Counted from the first letter of the stretch, positions 26,092 to 35,846 are shown. The stretch: 64,000 bases of DNA from Vibrio sp. 10N.286.49.B1 (GCF_002873335.1 NZ_MCUW01000010.1:198640-262639); one strand, 5' to 3'. The notes: a model not told the origin generated them from the letters alone. Numbers and translations are program-made.

Positions 26092-27774
26092 ATGACAATG
26101 TCGAAACTAAGAAATGAATCCATGTTAGATACCGAGCTCGATCACAACAAACGAAGAACATTGAAAACCTTGGCTGTCGGCGCGGCGGCGATTCCGTTCG
26201 CATCTGTTGTATACGCTGATGGTAATCAATTGGTAGAACAGCCCCAACTGCTACCAAATGAACAAGGTCCATTTGATCTTGTTATCGAAAATGGCCGAGT
26301 ATTAGACCCTGAAACTGGGTTAGATGCCGTACGTAGCATCGGTGTAAAGGGCCACCGAATAGCGGCTATTTCCAAGAGCAAGCTCAATGGAAATAAAGTG
26401 ATTGATGCGGGAGGTTTAGTCGTCGCTCCTGGGTTTATTGATTTACATGCACATGGCCAACAGCTCCCGGCTGCTCGTGCTCAGGCCTTTGACGGAGTGA
26501 CGACAGCATTAGAAATGGAGTCTGGGCTTCTTCCCATTGGTCGTTTTTACGAAATGACGGCACAAGAAGGCAGACCGATTAACTACGGAGCATCGGCGGC
26601 CTGGACTTACGCAAGGGTGATGGCGAAAGAACAAGACATGCCAGCACCTGACGCGACGATCACTTGGTTTCAAAAAGCATTTGCTAAAAAGAACTGGCAA
26701 AACTCCCTAGCGACAGATGATGAACTCAAGCAGATCCTTGCACATGTTGAACAAGGACTGCAAGAAGGTGGTCTTGGTATTGGTGTCAATGCGGGTTATG
26801 CGCCTGGTTATGGTCATAAAGAATATTACGAAGTGGCTAAGCTTGCGAAGCAATACGAGGTTCCTACTTATACCCATGTCCGTTATGTAAATAGTGTTGA
26901 ACCAAAGTCCAGTTTTGAGGCCTATCAGGAACTGATCAGTCTATCTGCTAGTACGGGCGCGCATATGCATATCTGTCATTTAAATAGCACGTCGGTTCAA
27001 GATATTGATGATTGCGCGGATTTGGTTCAATCTGCAATTGATAATGGCTTAGCTATTACGACAGAGGCATACCCTTATGGCGCTGGATCAAGTGCCGTCG
27101 GGGCTGAAATGTTTCGCGGGGATACATGGAAGAGTCGATTTGGTGTGCCCGATGCCAGTTATATGGAACTGAATGGACAACCGTTAACGCAGACAAAAAT
27201 CGACGATCTACAAAAAAATGATCCAGGCGCAGTGGTTGTGATTCACTTTTTAAAACCAGACGACAACAAAGAAGACTTACGTAAAATGAAGCGCTCGGTC
27301 TTATTTCCCGGTGCCGCGATTGCTTCAGACGCCATGCCTTGGATGGGCAGCACAGGGCAACTCATTGAGGGGGATATTTGGCCATTGCCAAACGATGCAT
27401 TTGCTCACCCGCGGTCAGTCGGATGTTTTGGACGCTTTGTTCAGCAATACGTTAAAGACTACAAGGCTATTACTTTACTTGATGCTATGGAACGAACGAG
27501 CCTGAACGCGTGTAGAATTATTGAAGATGCTGTCCCTCAAATGCGTAACAAAGGCCGGATTCAGGTAGGTAAAGATGCAGATATCGTGGTGTTTGATTTC
27601 CAAGAATTTAAAGACCAGTCGACCTTCACTCAACCGGCTAAATTGTCGACAGGTATGAAGCATGTTGTCGTGAACGGTCAACTGATCATTGAAAATGAAG
27701 AAATGGATCTCAACTCAATGGCGGGGCAACCGATCCGTCGGACAAACCATGAATCTAAAACGTCACGTAGTTGA
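26092..27774 (+). CDS. N-acyl-D-amino-acid deacylase, Tat-exported (copy 2)
   Basis: 560 residues and a close paralogue of the 23165-24832 product; by eye about three quarters or more of residues agree over long stretches. Tat-like KRRTLK motif followed by a hydrophobic segment ending in VYADG. Metal HxH at H119/H121 (IDLHAHGQQ), the same Glu in ALEMESG, THVRY, HICHLNS and SDAMPW. It should hydrolyse N-acyl-D-amino acids in the periplasm. ATG 26092 and 26098 are both near GAAGG. It probably shares a transcript with the GTPase gene. The C-terminal tail after the barrel is slightly longer than in copy 1. Confidence 0.88.
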   Translation: MTMSKLRNESMLDTELDHNKRRTLKTLAVGAAAIPFASVVYADGNQLVEQPQLLPNEQGPFDLVIENGRVLDPETGLDAVRSIGVKGHRIAAISKSKLNGNKVIDAGGLVVAPGFIDLHAHGQQLPAARAQAFDGVTTALEMESGLLPIGRFYEMTAQEGRPINYGASAAWTYARVMAKEQDMPAPDATITWFQKAFAKKNWQNSLATDDELKQILAHVEQGLQEGGLGIGVNAGYAPGYGHKEYYEVAKLAKQYEVPTYTHVRYVNSVEPKSSFEAYQELISLSASTGAHMHICHLNSTSVQDIDDCADLVQSAIDNGLAITTEAYPYGAGSSAVGAEMFRGDTWKSRFGVPDASYMELNGQPLTQTKIDDLQKNDPGAVVVIHFLKPDDNKEDLRKMKRSVLFPGAAIASDAMPWMGSTGQLIEGDIWPLPNDAFAHPRSVGCFGRFVQQYVKDYKAITLLDAMERTSLNACRIIEDAVPQMRNKGRIQVGKDADIVVFDFQEFKDQSTFTQPAKLSTGMKHVVVNGQLIIENEEMDLNSMAGQPIRRTNHESKTSRS

Positions 27775-27824
27775 GAGCAGGCTAGGCACACCATTTAGTT
27801 AATAGGCCTGTTTGTGTCATTTTA

Positions 27825-27854
27825 AGTAGAGAGCTGACACTCTCTACTGTTTTT
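27825..27854 (+). terminator. Intrinsic terminator after deacylase copy 2
   Basis: A perfect 9-bp stem AGTAGAGAG/CTCTCTACT with a 6-nt loop, then GTTTTT. Confidence 0.85.
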
Positions 27855-27907
27855 AGACTGAGTGATTCGTGGGATGTTTACGATACCTGACGAGAAGAAT
27901 GGCTTAA

Positions 27908-28867
27908 TTATTTGGAGTTTAGCGCTTGATACCTAGCAGGTGTTTGACCAGTCCAGCCAATAAAAGCACGATTAAAGTTAGAAGGGTCATTATATCCACA
28001 ACGCCATGCTGTTTCGCTAGGTGACAACCCCTCCTCGTTAAGCATTGATTTGGCTGCTTTGCAGCGAGACTGGTCCCTGAGCGCTCTAAAGCTGGTATTG
28101 TTCTCTGTTAATCGTCGTTGAAACGAACGAGCTGACATGTCTATCTGTTTGACAAACCAAGTGATATTGAACCAAGGAAGCGTCGCGTAGGTATCGATGA
28201 GATTTTTGATGTTATTTAACCAATTTTTACCTGTAGACAGGGTATTGAAGGGGATAAAGTCGGCAGGTAAGTCGATTGACAGGGCACCATAAGGTTCACC
28301 AAAACTAAATTTAACAGGGGCGAAACTCTTGGGAAGGTTTTTGTTTAAATGAGCAGGAGAGCTCATGAGCACTTGATTCGGCTTCCAACTGGCACCATTA
28401 AATTTACGGCAAAATGATAGTAAAGCAAAACTGCGAAACCATTCTGCTTGATCGTAGCCGGGCATTGTTGGCCGGTATGCGCCGCGATGGCAAAGAAACC
28501 ACTGCCCATTAATACATTCAACCCAAAGGACAATATGGCTACTGAACTCGGGCATGACCTCTATTATATGATGAATGGCACTGGCTAAATCGTCATAATT
28601 TGAGAGCGAACGGTCAAGTTCGGGTGATATTTGTTGAATAGAGATTAAACGGCCAACTTCCAAGCCAATTTTCTTTTGGGTGGATGCGACCATGGCCATC
28701 AGAAAGTTCATGGCATGTTGTGTCGGAACCCAAGCGGATTTACTCGTAAGATCTTGAGGAATATGGTGTTGACTTGCGATATCACGCCACGCAATGCCAT
28801 GCTGTTCAAAATAAGCAATAAAGGGAATAAGATTATTGGTCTGGCTGATGTTAATTTTATTTGGCAT
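27908..28867 (-). CDS. AraC-family regulator (arabinose-binding-like N domain)
   Basis: 319 residues. The N-terminal part (about 1-200) resembles the Arabinose_bd domain of OruR/ArgR-type regulators. The C-terminal helix-turn-helix pair contains MSARSFQRRLTENNTSFRAL and AWRCGYNDPSNFNRAFIGWTG, typical of AraC/XylS proteins. It is convergent with deacylase copy 2. Regulators of this subgroup often respond to amino acids, so control of the deacylase/GTPase genes is plausible but not shown. Confidence 0.85.
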   Translation of the reverse strand: MPNKINISQTNNLIPFIAYFEQHGIAWRDIASQHHIPQDLTSKSAWVPTQHAMNFLMAMVASTQKKIGLEVGRLISIQQISPELDRSLSNYDDLASAIHHIIEVMPEFSSHIVLWVECINGQWFLCHRGAYRPTMPGYDQAEWFRSFALLSFCRKFNGASWKPNQVLMSSPAHLNKNLPKSFAPVKFSFGEPYGALSIDLPADFIPFNTLSTGKNWLNNIKNLIDTYATLPWFNITWFVKQIDMSARSFQRRLTENNTSFRALRDQSRCKAAKSMLNEEGLSPSETAWRCGYNDPSNFNRAFIGWTGQTPARYQALNSK

Positions 28868-28966
28868 CAGAATATAATCACCGATTTTTTAGTGGTAGCT
28901 TAGTTTGACTCTGAAATGGGTATCTGAACATCTTTAGCCATATAAATCGAAATTCTCAATACCAAA

Positions 28967-28996
28967 TAGCTTAGTCATTAACTCAAGACTAAGCTA
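28967..28996 (-). terminator. Terminator-like hairpin after rhlE
   Basis: A perfect 10-bp stem TAGCTTAGTC/GACTAAGCTA with a 10-nt loop lies 20 bp past the rhlE stop; a short T run (TTTGG) follows on the minus strand. Confidence 0.65.
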
Positions 28997-29016
28997 CTAA
29001 ATATTAATAATTTCAA

Positions 29017-30309
29017 TTATTTAAGACGCGTTGTTTTATTTGATTTGTTCTTTATTGCACGTGCGAAACGCAGGCGGCGCTCTGCAGAGCTTTGTTCATC
29101 TGAGTTGTTGCTGCGGCTTTGACGGTCTTTATAAGCTGGTTTGTTGTGCATTTTGTCTAGCAATGCATCGCGGCTAGCCGGTTCATAACCAGCAAGTTGA
29201 ATACGCTTGATTCTTTGTTGAATCAGCTTTTCAATTTGTACTAGCGTTAGTTCTTCTTCGCGGCTTACAAAAGAAACAGCGTGACCTTGTTGTCCTGCTC
29301 GGCCGGTACGACCAATACGATGCACGTAATCTTCAGCTAGGAAAGGCATGTCGTAGTTAACAACGTGAGGTAGACCTTGAATGTCTAATCCACGTGCGGC
29401 CACTTCGGTTGCAACCATTACGCGTGCTTTACCTGTTTTGAACTCGTCTAATGCACGGCGGCGGGCACTTTGTGCTTTATCACCATGACAGAGCACGGCG
29501 TTAATGCCATCCAGTTTTAGCTCTTTAACCACTTCATTAGCGGTTTCTTTGTAGTTCACAAAAACCAGCACTTGTTGCCAGTTCTTTCTACCGATGAGCT
29601 CGGACAATAACTCACGCTTGCGAGTTTCATCTACTGGATAAACAACATGTGCGACGGTGTCGGCTGTTGAGTTTTCAGCACTCACGATGATGCGTTTCGG
29701 TTTCTTTAAAAGGTCTTGTGCTAATGCGTTCATTTGTGGTGATGAGGTCGCAGAAAACAGCATTGTTTGCGGATGGCGGCTTACCCCATTCATGATGGTA
29801 CGAATCGCACTGATAAAACCCATATCCAGCATACGGTCGGCTTCATCAAAGACTAAAAAGTCTAAGTGGGCGAAACTGACGTTGCCTAGCTCAAGGTGTT
29901 CAATTAGGCGGCCTGGTGTTGCAACAAGAATATCAACACCAGCACTAAGTTTGCGCTCTTGAGAGGACATTTTAGCGCCACCAAACACAGCGGCAACCGA
30001 GATGTCGACGTATTTTGTGTAGCTCTCGATGTTCGCTGCGATCTGGTCAACAAGCTCACGTGTTGGCGCTAGAATTAACGCACGTACTTTTGCACGGCCA
30101 CGTGGCTTCGGCTGTTCAACGATCTGCTGAATGATAGGCAAAGAAAATGCAGCGGTTTTACCGGTACCAGTTTGTGCGTGTGCAAGGATATCCTGACCAC
30201 GACGAGCGTGTGGGATAGCTTGTTGTTGAACGGGCGTGAGTTTTTCGTAACCACACTCAGTTAGTGCGCGCACAATATCCGGTGAAAAACCTTGTGATAA
30301 AAATGACAT
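29017..30309 (-). CDS. rhlE: DEAD-box ATP-dependent RNA helicase RhlE
   Basis: 430 residues. The motif series is complete: FSPDIVRALTECGYEKLTPVQ with Q motif, AQTGTGKTAAF (motif I), PTRELVDQI (Ia), TPGRL (Ib), DEAD with RMLDMGF (II), SAT (III), ATEVAARGLDI (V) and HRIGRTGRAG (VI). A basic, low-complexity tail (after about 370) likely binds RNA. The RMLDMGF extension after DEAD is typical of RhlE. Such helicases act in ribosome assembly and RNA turnover, often in the cold. It is a single gene. Confidence 0.93.
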   Translation of the reverse strand: MSFLSQGFSPDIVRALTECGYEKLTPVQQQAIPHARRGQDILAHAQTGTGKTAAFSLPIIQQIVEQPKPRGRAKVRALILAPTRELVDQIAANIESYTKYVDISVAAVFGGAKMSSQERKLSAGVDILVATPGRLIEHLELGNVSFAHLDFLVFDEADRMLDMGFISAIRTIMNGVSRHPQTMLFSATSSPQMNALAQDLLKKPKRIIVSAENSTADTVAHVVYPVDETRKRELLSELIGRKNWQQVLVFVNYKETANEVVKELKLDGINAVLCHGDKAQSARRRALDEFKTGKARVMVATEVAARGLDIQGLPHVVNYDMPFLAEDYVHRIGRTGRAGQQGHAVSFVSREEELTLVQIEKLIQQRIKRIQLAGYEPASRDALLDKMHNKPAYKDRQSRSNNSDEQSSAERRLRFARAIKNKSNKTTRLK

Positions 30310-30556
30310 TCTTTGTTCCTAAAAGCAGATGGCGGTTTTATATGGCTTTCATTTGAGAAAGAGAAAACAGCGGCTGACCAAAAATACGGTCGCTGATTAT
30401 AGAGGAATAATCGGCGTTGGTCGTGACTAATTTTGAATGATCGAATGAAATTTGTACAGGAAAGACGCTAACAGCCTGAAAAGAAACGTGTCACGGCATA
30501 GATGAATGCTACCAGCGTGCTTGTGACCAAAGGTTTTGGATCGAAAAACACCTTGG

Positions 30557-30600
30557 TTAACGGTTTTATCACCGTGAATCATCGGTGATAAAACCGTTAA
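30557..30600. other. Perfect 18-bp inverted repeat in rhlE upstream gap
   Basis: TTAACGGTTTTATCACCG and its exact complement flank an 8-nt loop. No T tract touches the stem; on the minus strand GTGTTTTT follows 8 bases later. It could end the DeoR-Gfo/Idh transcript or be a protein site. Nothing else is seen in the 370-bp gap (30310-30679). Confidence 0.75.
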
Positions 30601-30679
30601 GGCGCACGTTGAATCAGCTAAGGCCGATAACTTGTATCGTTAGTACGATTTAACGAGCTCTAGATTTCCGCGTTAACGT

Positions 30680-31741
30680 CTATTTGTCTAATACATCTAA
30701 TAAAGATGTTTTGTCTAACGGCAGGGTTTGACCTAGGCGGCTACTTTCCATCGCTAACTCAATGAGCTTGATGTTCCAAAGTGCATCTTTGGCACTGACG
30801 GGTGGGCATGAACCGTTCCGAATAGCGTTTGCTATTTCAGCAAAATACCCTTGATAGTGGCCCGGTTCGGTAGTGATGACTTCGACAGAATCGTCACGAT
30901 ACAAATGCCCGTAATGTTCAGGGTCTTCTTCTGTCCAATTTTCGTTGAGCGGCGAAACTCCGGCGATCAAGCGTGCTTCTTGAGGGTCTAACCCCGTTTT
31001 CTCATAGCTTCCTTGTGTTCCTTTTACACTAAATCTTGGGTTGGGTCCGGCACTAAAAAGATCACCATGTAAGCTCGTAATGTGGTTTGGGTAATGTAAG
31101 ACAACGTTAAAGTAGTCGACGTTGGATGAGCCTTCACGCAACATTAAGCATTGAGCGGTTACTGCATCCGGTAGGCCGAACAGAACCAACGCTTGGTCAA
31201 TAAGGTGAGAACCGAGATCGAAGAGAATACCGCCACCATTTGTGGTTTGTTCGCGCCAGCGCTGTCGGACCTCAGGACGAAAACGGTCAAAGTGTGATTC
31301 TATATACTTAACGTCACCGAGACGCTGCTCTTCGATTAGTTTTTTAACCGTGAGGAAATCGCCGTCCCAGCGACGGTTGTGGTAGACACTTAGGACACGT
31401 TGCTGCTTTACCGCCAACTCAATTAATGCTTCACCGTCTGATACCTGAGTGACAAATGGCTTTTCCAAGATGACGTGTTTGCCGTTCTCTAATGCTTTTT
31501 TTGCTAAATCAAAATGCACATCATTGGGCGCAGTAATAATGACCAGTTCAGCATCTGATTGGGTCAGAAGCTCATCAGCATTTTGATAGTGAGCGACATC
31601 GGGCCAATCCTTATTGACTGAGTCGGTTTGGCTGGTGCTGATCGCACTCAGCTCAAATTCTGGCATGCTAGCAATAAAAGGGATATGAAACGTTTTTGCT
31701 GAAAATCCGTAGCCAATGATGGCCGTTTTAATTGGGGTCAT
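30680..31741 (-). CDS. Gfo/Idh/MocA oxidoreductase (YdgJ-like)
   Basis: 353 residues. The Rossmann fold begins with TAIIGYGFSAKTFHIPF, the family's EKP motif is HVILEKPFVTQ, and the C-terminal domain contains NGGGILFDLGSHLIDQAL with the likely catalytic His. The start resembles E. coli YdgJ/YhhX-type proteins, whose substrates are poorly known. It is separated by 2 nt from the upstream DeoR regulator, so both are made from one message. It likely acts on a sugar or inositol-like compound with NAD(P)H. It is not similar enough to the Gfo/Idh enzyme at 17190 to be a recent duplicate. Confidence 0.88.
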   Translation of the reverse strand: MTPIKTAIIGYGFSAKTFHIPFIASMPEFELSAISTSQTDSVNKDWPDVAHYQNADELLTQSDAELVIITAPNDVHFDLAKKALENGKHVILEKPFVTQVSDGEALIELAVKQQRVLSVYHNRRWDGDFLTVKKLIEEQRLGDVKYIESHFDRFRPEVRQRWREQTTNGGGILFDLGSHLIDQALVLFGLPDAVTAQCLMLREGSSNVDYFNVVLHYPNHITSLHGDLFSAGPNPRFSVKGTQGSYEKTGLDPQEARLIAGVSPLNENWTEEDPEHYGHLYRDDSVEVITTEPGHYQGYFAEIANAIRNGSCPPVSAKDALWNIKLIELAMESSRLGQTLPLDKTSLLDVLDK

Positions 31742-31743
31742 GG

Positions 31744-32523
31744 TTATGCTCGCTGGCTCTTGATTGAAGGCGTGGTGAGGATCAGTTCAATATCATTGGC
31801 AGAAATGATATTGGCAATGGCGGCAGGTGGTGTTTTATCACAAATGATGACATCAACCTGTTCAAAGCCACACACATGAAAAAAGTGTTGCTGGTCAAAC
31901 TTGCTACTGTCGCAGACGAGTATGGTCATCTCCGCTTGAGCGATCATGGCTTGCTTCATCGAGGCTTCCAAATCACTGGTTGTCGATACGCCATGTACCG
32001 ATAATGCACACACACCAATAAATGCTTTATTAATTCTATATTTTGTAAGCTGTTGAATAGCATACGTTCCCAATATTGCTCGATGAAAAGGATTAAACTC
32101 ACCGCCTAATACGTGGACGCCGATGTTGGCGTCTGAATCTTTGGTCAGCGCTGACAAACCATCGACGGAATTAGTGACCACTGTGAGTGGCGCACGCAGG
32201 TAACTTGCCATCGCCGATAATGTGGTGCCTGTGTCCATTAAAATGAAATCGTTAGGATCAACAAAATTGGCGGCCGCTTGGCCAATATCCCGTTTTTCTT
32301 GGCTCATGGTTTTTTGTAGGTAAGCGGTGGCATGAGGGGTGACTGGTGCAGAAATTGCACCGCCGCGAATCCTTTGAATACCAGGCAACTGGGTTAATTT
32401 GACGAGGTCACGCCTTGCTGAATCTCTTGAAATTTCAAAGTGCTGGCACAGATCATTTAATGTGATCTTTCGTTTTTGCTCTAGCAATGCTTGAATTTCT
32501 AATAATCGTTCGTCTTGTGTCAT
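31744..32523 (-). CDS. DeoR-family transcriptional regulator
   Basis: 259 residues. An N-terminal winged helix (ICQHF-like region: LNDLCQHFEISRDSARRDL, RIRGGA) is followed by a DeoR C-terminal sensor domain (DTGTTLSAMASYL, TNSV, GG). DeoR-type proteins usually sense a sugar phosphate and repress sugar genes. It is the first gene of a two-gene operon with the Gfo/Idh oxidoreductase, 2 nt apart, so it probably controls its own operon. A 392-bp gap separates it from the symporter gene. Confidence 0.9.
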   Translation of the reverse strand: MTQDERLLEIQALLEQKRKITLNDLCQHFEISRDSARRDLVKLTQLPGIQRIRGGAISAPVTPHATAYLQKTMSQEKRDIGQAAANFVDPNDFILMDTGTTLSAMASYLRAPLTVVTNSVDGLSALTKDSDANIGVHVLGGEFNPFHRAILGTYAIQQLTKYRINKAFIGVCALSVHGVSTTSDLEASMKQAMIAQAEMTILVCDSSKFDQQHFFHVCGFEQVDVIICDKTPPAAIANIISANDIELILTTPSIKSQRA

Positions 32524-32850
32524 TCGCTTATTATTGCTTATTTTGGTAAGTGATGATGTGCGATTGTAAGGTAATGTAAGTGATTGTGCACGTGGTTATC
32601 GATGTGAAGATGACTTGATAATTTTGAATTAAGCCTGCCTCAAGAGCTAAATCTTAAGGCGCTATCTACCTTGATTTTAACCAATATGGGAAATAGTGTT
32701 CGACTGTCAATATAGTTTAGTTTGCATAAAATCGGTGAAGACCGCGCTGAAGTTTAATTTGTTGCTATGCTGAGCGGGGGATCGACTTGCTTAAAGTGGC
32801 ATTATCGAATGTGATTGAGTCTATGTTCTGGATACATTCTGATCTAAGTT

Positions 32851-32891
32851 GAAATTGGCATATCCATTAATAATCGGAATATGCCAATTTT
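32851..32891. terminator. Terminator-like hairpin after the SSS symporter gene
   Basis: AAATTGGCATATCC pairs with GGAATATGCCAATTT (one bulged A) around an AT-rich loop, 25 bp past the symporter stop. The rest of the 392-bp gap (32524-32915) shows nothing clear. Confidence 0.6.
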
Positions 32892-32915
32892 TCATTCTAC
32901 GGTTAGCTCAGTGGA

Positions 32916-34508
32916 TTACTTAGCAATCCCTAGCGGTGAAAAGACGACGTACAAAATAACTACACCAACACAGATAATTGCGGCCATCGGTTTTGCAAAC
33001 TTCCAATGCTCTAATTGAACGACATTCGCCAGTTTTGGTTGATATTCAGATGCACTAGGAAAGAGAGCCCCAATAATCAGCATCAGAATAGCTGTCGCGA
33101 CAAATAGCACACCAGTCAAATGTAGAAAATGGATATCAAATTTAAACACAAACATCGATAGAATATAGCTGATCATAAAGAACGCAACTCCGATATTTGC
33201 AGCCATTGTTGGGACTCTTCGTGTAATAAAACCGACAACAATAATGGTACACATTGGTGCCATATAAAAACTGTTAATTGTCTGAAAGTATTGGAAGAAA
33301 CCTTGTGGGGCATAATAGATAAATGGGGCAACAAAAATTGAGCCGAAGCCTATGATCCCACTGAACCTACGACCTACCTTAACTAATTTTGTATCACTCG
33401 CCTCAGGGTTAATCAGTGGCTTATAGACGTTTAAAGTAAACAAGGTAGAAGTACTGTGAAGCACATTATTGAACGAGCTCAGCACCGCGCCAAACAATAC
33501 TGCTGCAAAGAACCCAAGCATTGGTGCGGGTAGTACTTCGCGAACCAGTGCAGGATATGCAGCTTCTCCAGATTGTAATGAATCACCAAATAAGGCAAAG
33601 GCAATAACACCCGGCAGTAGTAAATAAAATGGGCCTGCAAGTTTAACAAGTCCAGCCCAAAGAACGCCTTTTTGACCTTCTGCTAAATTTTTTGCCCCTA
33701 GTGCACGTTGAATGATCGATTGATTTGTTCCCCAATAAAAAAGGTTGAGGATAAGCATACCCGTAAAAAAGGTTGAGATAGGTACTGGGTCATCATCTCC
33801 ACCAATCGCATTAAGTTTTTCTGGGTGCTCTGTCATCAATACTTGGAATCCATCCAAGGCGCTCCCGTGGCCAAGCGCAGCTAAACCGAAGAAAGGAATA
33901 AGAATTACACCACCAATAAGTAGCCCAACTCCGTTAAATGTATCGGCATACGTAATCGCTTTTAGGCCACCAAATACAGCATAGGAAACCCCAATAAAGC
34001 CTAGTGCAAAAACCATTACCCATAAACTACCCCAATATGAAATTTCGAGTACTTCAGGTACATTAAAAATACCACTTAAAGCAACAGAGCCCGTGTATAG
34101 AATTGGAGGTAACAGATTGAAAATATAGCCAAACAAGAATAGGAAAGTACATAAGTACATCGTACTTTTCCCATATCGATCTTCGATAAAGTCAGGAATG
34201 GTGCTGAACCCGCCACTTAGATATCGAGGTAACAAGTAGAGCGCAACTAAGACTAGCGTTAAAGCAGCACAGACTTCCCATGCCATAGGCGTCATGTTTG
34301 CTGTATAGCTTTGGGCATTAAGCCCTATTAGTTGTTCGGTAGAAAGATTGGTTAAGATAAGTGAAGACGCGATGATTATGCCACTCAAGCCTCTTCCCGC
34401 CAAAAAGTAAGAATTCGCATCTTCTTTTTCTGTGTTTTTTTTAACTTTTAACCATGAGCCAATGGCAACCATGGAGGTCAGTAGGACAAAGGTAATTGGA
34501 ACTATCAT
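32916..34508 (-). CDS. SSS-family sodium/sugar symporter (SLC5-like)
   Basis: 530 residues with about 13-14 membrane segments and the sodium:solute symporter signature around YAVFGGLKAITYADTFNGVG. An early YFLAGRGLSG stretch and LTNLSTEQLIGLNAQSY are typical of the sugar branch (SglT/YidK-like). It should move a monosaccharide or related compound into the cell with Na+. It is the last gene of a minus-strand operon with the kinase, isomerase-like protein, aldolase and dehydrogenase, so it probably imports that pathway's substrate, possibly galactose or a related galactan-derived sugar (inference). Confidence 0.9.
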   Translation of the reverse strand: MIVPITFVLLTSMVAIGSWLKVKKNTEKEDANSYFLAGRGLSGIIIASSLILTNLSTEQLIGLNAQSYTANMTPMAWEVCAALTLVLVALYLLPRYLSGGFSTIPDFIEDRYGKSTMYLCTFLFLFGYIFNLLPPILYTGSVALSGIFNVPEVLEISYWGSLWVMVFALGFIGVSYAVFGGLKAITYADTFNGVGLLIGGVILIPFFGLAALGHGSALDGFQVLMTEHPEKLNAIGGDDDPVPISTFFTGMLILNLFYWGTNQSIIQRALGAKNLAEGQKGVLWAGLVKLAGPFYLLLPGVIAFALFGDSLQSGEAAYPALVREVLPAPMLGFFAAVLFGAVLSSFNNVLHSTSTLFTLNVYKPLINPEASDTKLVKVGRRFSGIIGFGSIFVAPFIYYAPQGFFQYFQTINSFYMAPMCTIIVVGFITRRVPTMAANIGVAFFMISYILSMFVFKFDIHFLHLTGVLFVATAILMLIIGALFPSASEYQPKLANVVQLEHWKFAKPMAAIICVGVVILYVVFSPLGIAK

Positions 34509-34567
34509 AATGAGCTCTCTATATTATTATTTAATTTTCTAGCAGCTTGATTCTTTTCTCAAAAGCT

Positions 34568-34576
34568 GGGGGGGGG
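34568..34576. repeat. Run of nine G in an operon gap
   Basis: A G9 homopolymer lies between the dehydrogenase stop and the symporter gene on the plus strand (C9 on the transcript). It is outside coding DNA, 15 bp past the dehydrogenase stop codon on the symporter side, and could be length-variable. Confidence 0.6.
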
Positions 34577-34590
34577 TATTTGTTGTTTAC

Positions 34591-35703
34591 TTAGTTAACT
34601 GTGATCACCTTGATGCCTTCCATACGAATATTGGTTTCGATTGCTTCTGTGAGTTCAGATAGTGGGTATTCGTGTGTGACAAGTTTCTTAATTGGGAGCC
34701 CAATACGCTTGATGCCTTTCATGCACTCTATTGCGTTCGGATAATCTTCGGGACTATAAGCCCAAGAGCCCACTAGGGTGATCTCTTTGTTACAGATGTC
34801 CAGGTGCGGATTCATGGTTGTTTCGCCGTTATCAACAAAGAAACCCACTTCACATAGGCCGCCCCCGCGTTCAATTAATTTAAGAACAGTAGAGGCAGCT
34901 GAAGGAACACCGGTACATTGGAACGCAAACTTTGCTCCACGACCATTAGTCAGTGATTTAACTTTTTCAACAATGCCCTCTGTACCGTCATAGTCCATAA
35001 AGTTAATCGTCTCAGTTGCCCCTAACTCTTTGGCTAATTTCAGGCGGGATTCTTGACCATCGATCGCAATTATATTTTGCACTCCGAGAGTTTTTAGTAC
35101 TGCGATCACGGAGAGTCCGATAGGACCAGCACCTTGAATCAGTACCGTAGAAGCAAAGTTAATTAATTGCGTTGTTTTGGCGCGTTCAACGGCATGAACC
35201 GCTACAGCAACAGGTTCTATTAGGATACGTTCTTTTAGGTCAAAATCTGACACGTTAAAGAAAGTCGAACCTGACTTAAGTACGAGATACTCCCCAAACC
35301 AACCATTAAATCGGTTTTCAGGCTGATCACCCATAAGCCCATAACAACCCATATTTTCGCAGAGATTGGTTCGGCCAGGTGTGCTAACGCAAGGCTCACA
35401 CTCACCACATGGAATGATACTTGTAATAATTTTCGAACCGAGTCCGACAACGTTACCTACTGTATCTTTAGTGATTTTGCTACCTATTTGAACGATTTCG
35501 CCGGTTCCTTCATGGCCAAGGACGATAGGCATAATGCCAAATGGGTCATTGCGATATTCATGAACATCGGTACCACAAACACCACACCCTTCTATTCGAA
35601 TTAGAATTTCATCATCTTTAATACTTGGAAGTGGGTATTCCATAAATTGGATAGTTTTAATGTCCTTTAGGACAGCAACCTTAGCTTTATTTGGAATGTG
35701 CAT
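34591..35703 (-). CDS. Zinc-dependent alcohol dehydrogenase (MDR family)
   Basis: 370 residues of the medium-chain dehydrogenase type. The catalytic zinc site begins GCGVCGTDVHEY, GHEGTGEIVQIG follows, and structural zinc cysteines appear in CGECEPCVSTPGRTNLCENMGCYG. The nucleotide-binding motif is GAGPIGLSVIAVL, and Asp in AIDGQ suggests NAD preference. Relatives oxidise polyols, 2,3-butanediol or threonine. It lies between the aldolase and symporter genes in the same operon, so it could process a pathway alcohol or aldehyde such as glyceraldehyde or lactaldehyde. The substrate is unknown. Confidence 0.88.
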   Translation of the reverse strand: MHIPNKAKVAVLKDIKTIQFMEYPLPSIKDDEILIRIEGCGVCGTDVHEYRNDPFGIMPIVLGHEGTGEIVQIGSKITKDTVGNVVGLGSKIITSIIPCGECEPCVSTPGRTNLCENMGCYGLMGDQPENRFNGWFGEYLVLKSGSTFFNVSDFDLKERILIEPVAVAVHAVERAKTTQLINFASTVLIQGAGPIGLSVIAVLKTLGVQNIIAIDGQESRLKLAKELGATETINFMDYDGTEGIVEKVKSLTNGRGAKFAFQCTGVPSAASTVLKLIERGGGLCEVGFFVDNGETTMNPHLDICNKEITLVGSWAYSPEDYPNAIECMKGIKRIGLPIKKLVTHEYPLSELTEAIETNIRMEGIKVITVN

Positions 35704-35741
35704 AGTAATTTTTTCCTTGATTCATCATAAAATTGAGGTTT

Positions 35742-35772
35742 CCCGCACCAATACATCACTGCGTGGTGCGGG
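35742..35772. other. Intra-operon hairpin
   Basis: A perfect 9-bp GC-rich stem CCCGCACCA/TGGTGCGGG with a 13-nt loop in the aldolase-dehydrogenase gap. No T tract follows, so it may stabilise or process the message rather than end it. Confidence 0.6.
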
Positions 35773-35846
35773 TTGAATTTAGAAATTGAAGCGCGTTGTC
35801 AAAACTGTGTGACATCGACAGTTTTGTTGGACTGAATCAATCGCTT

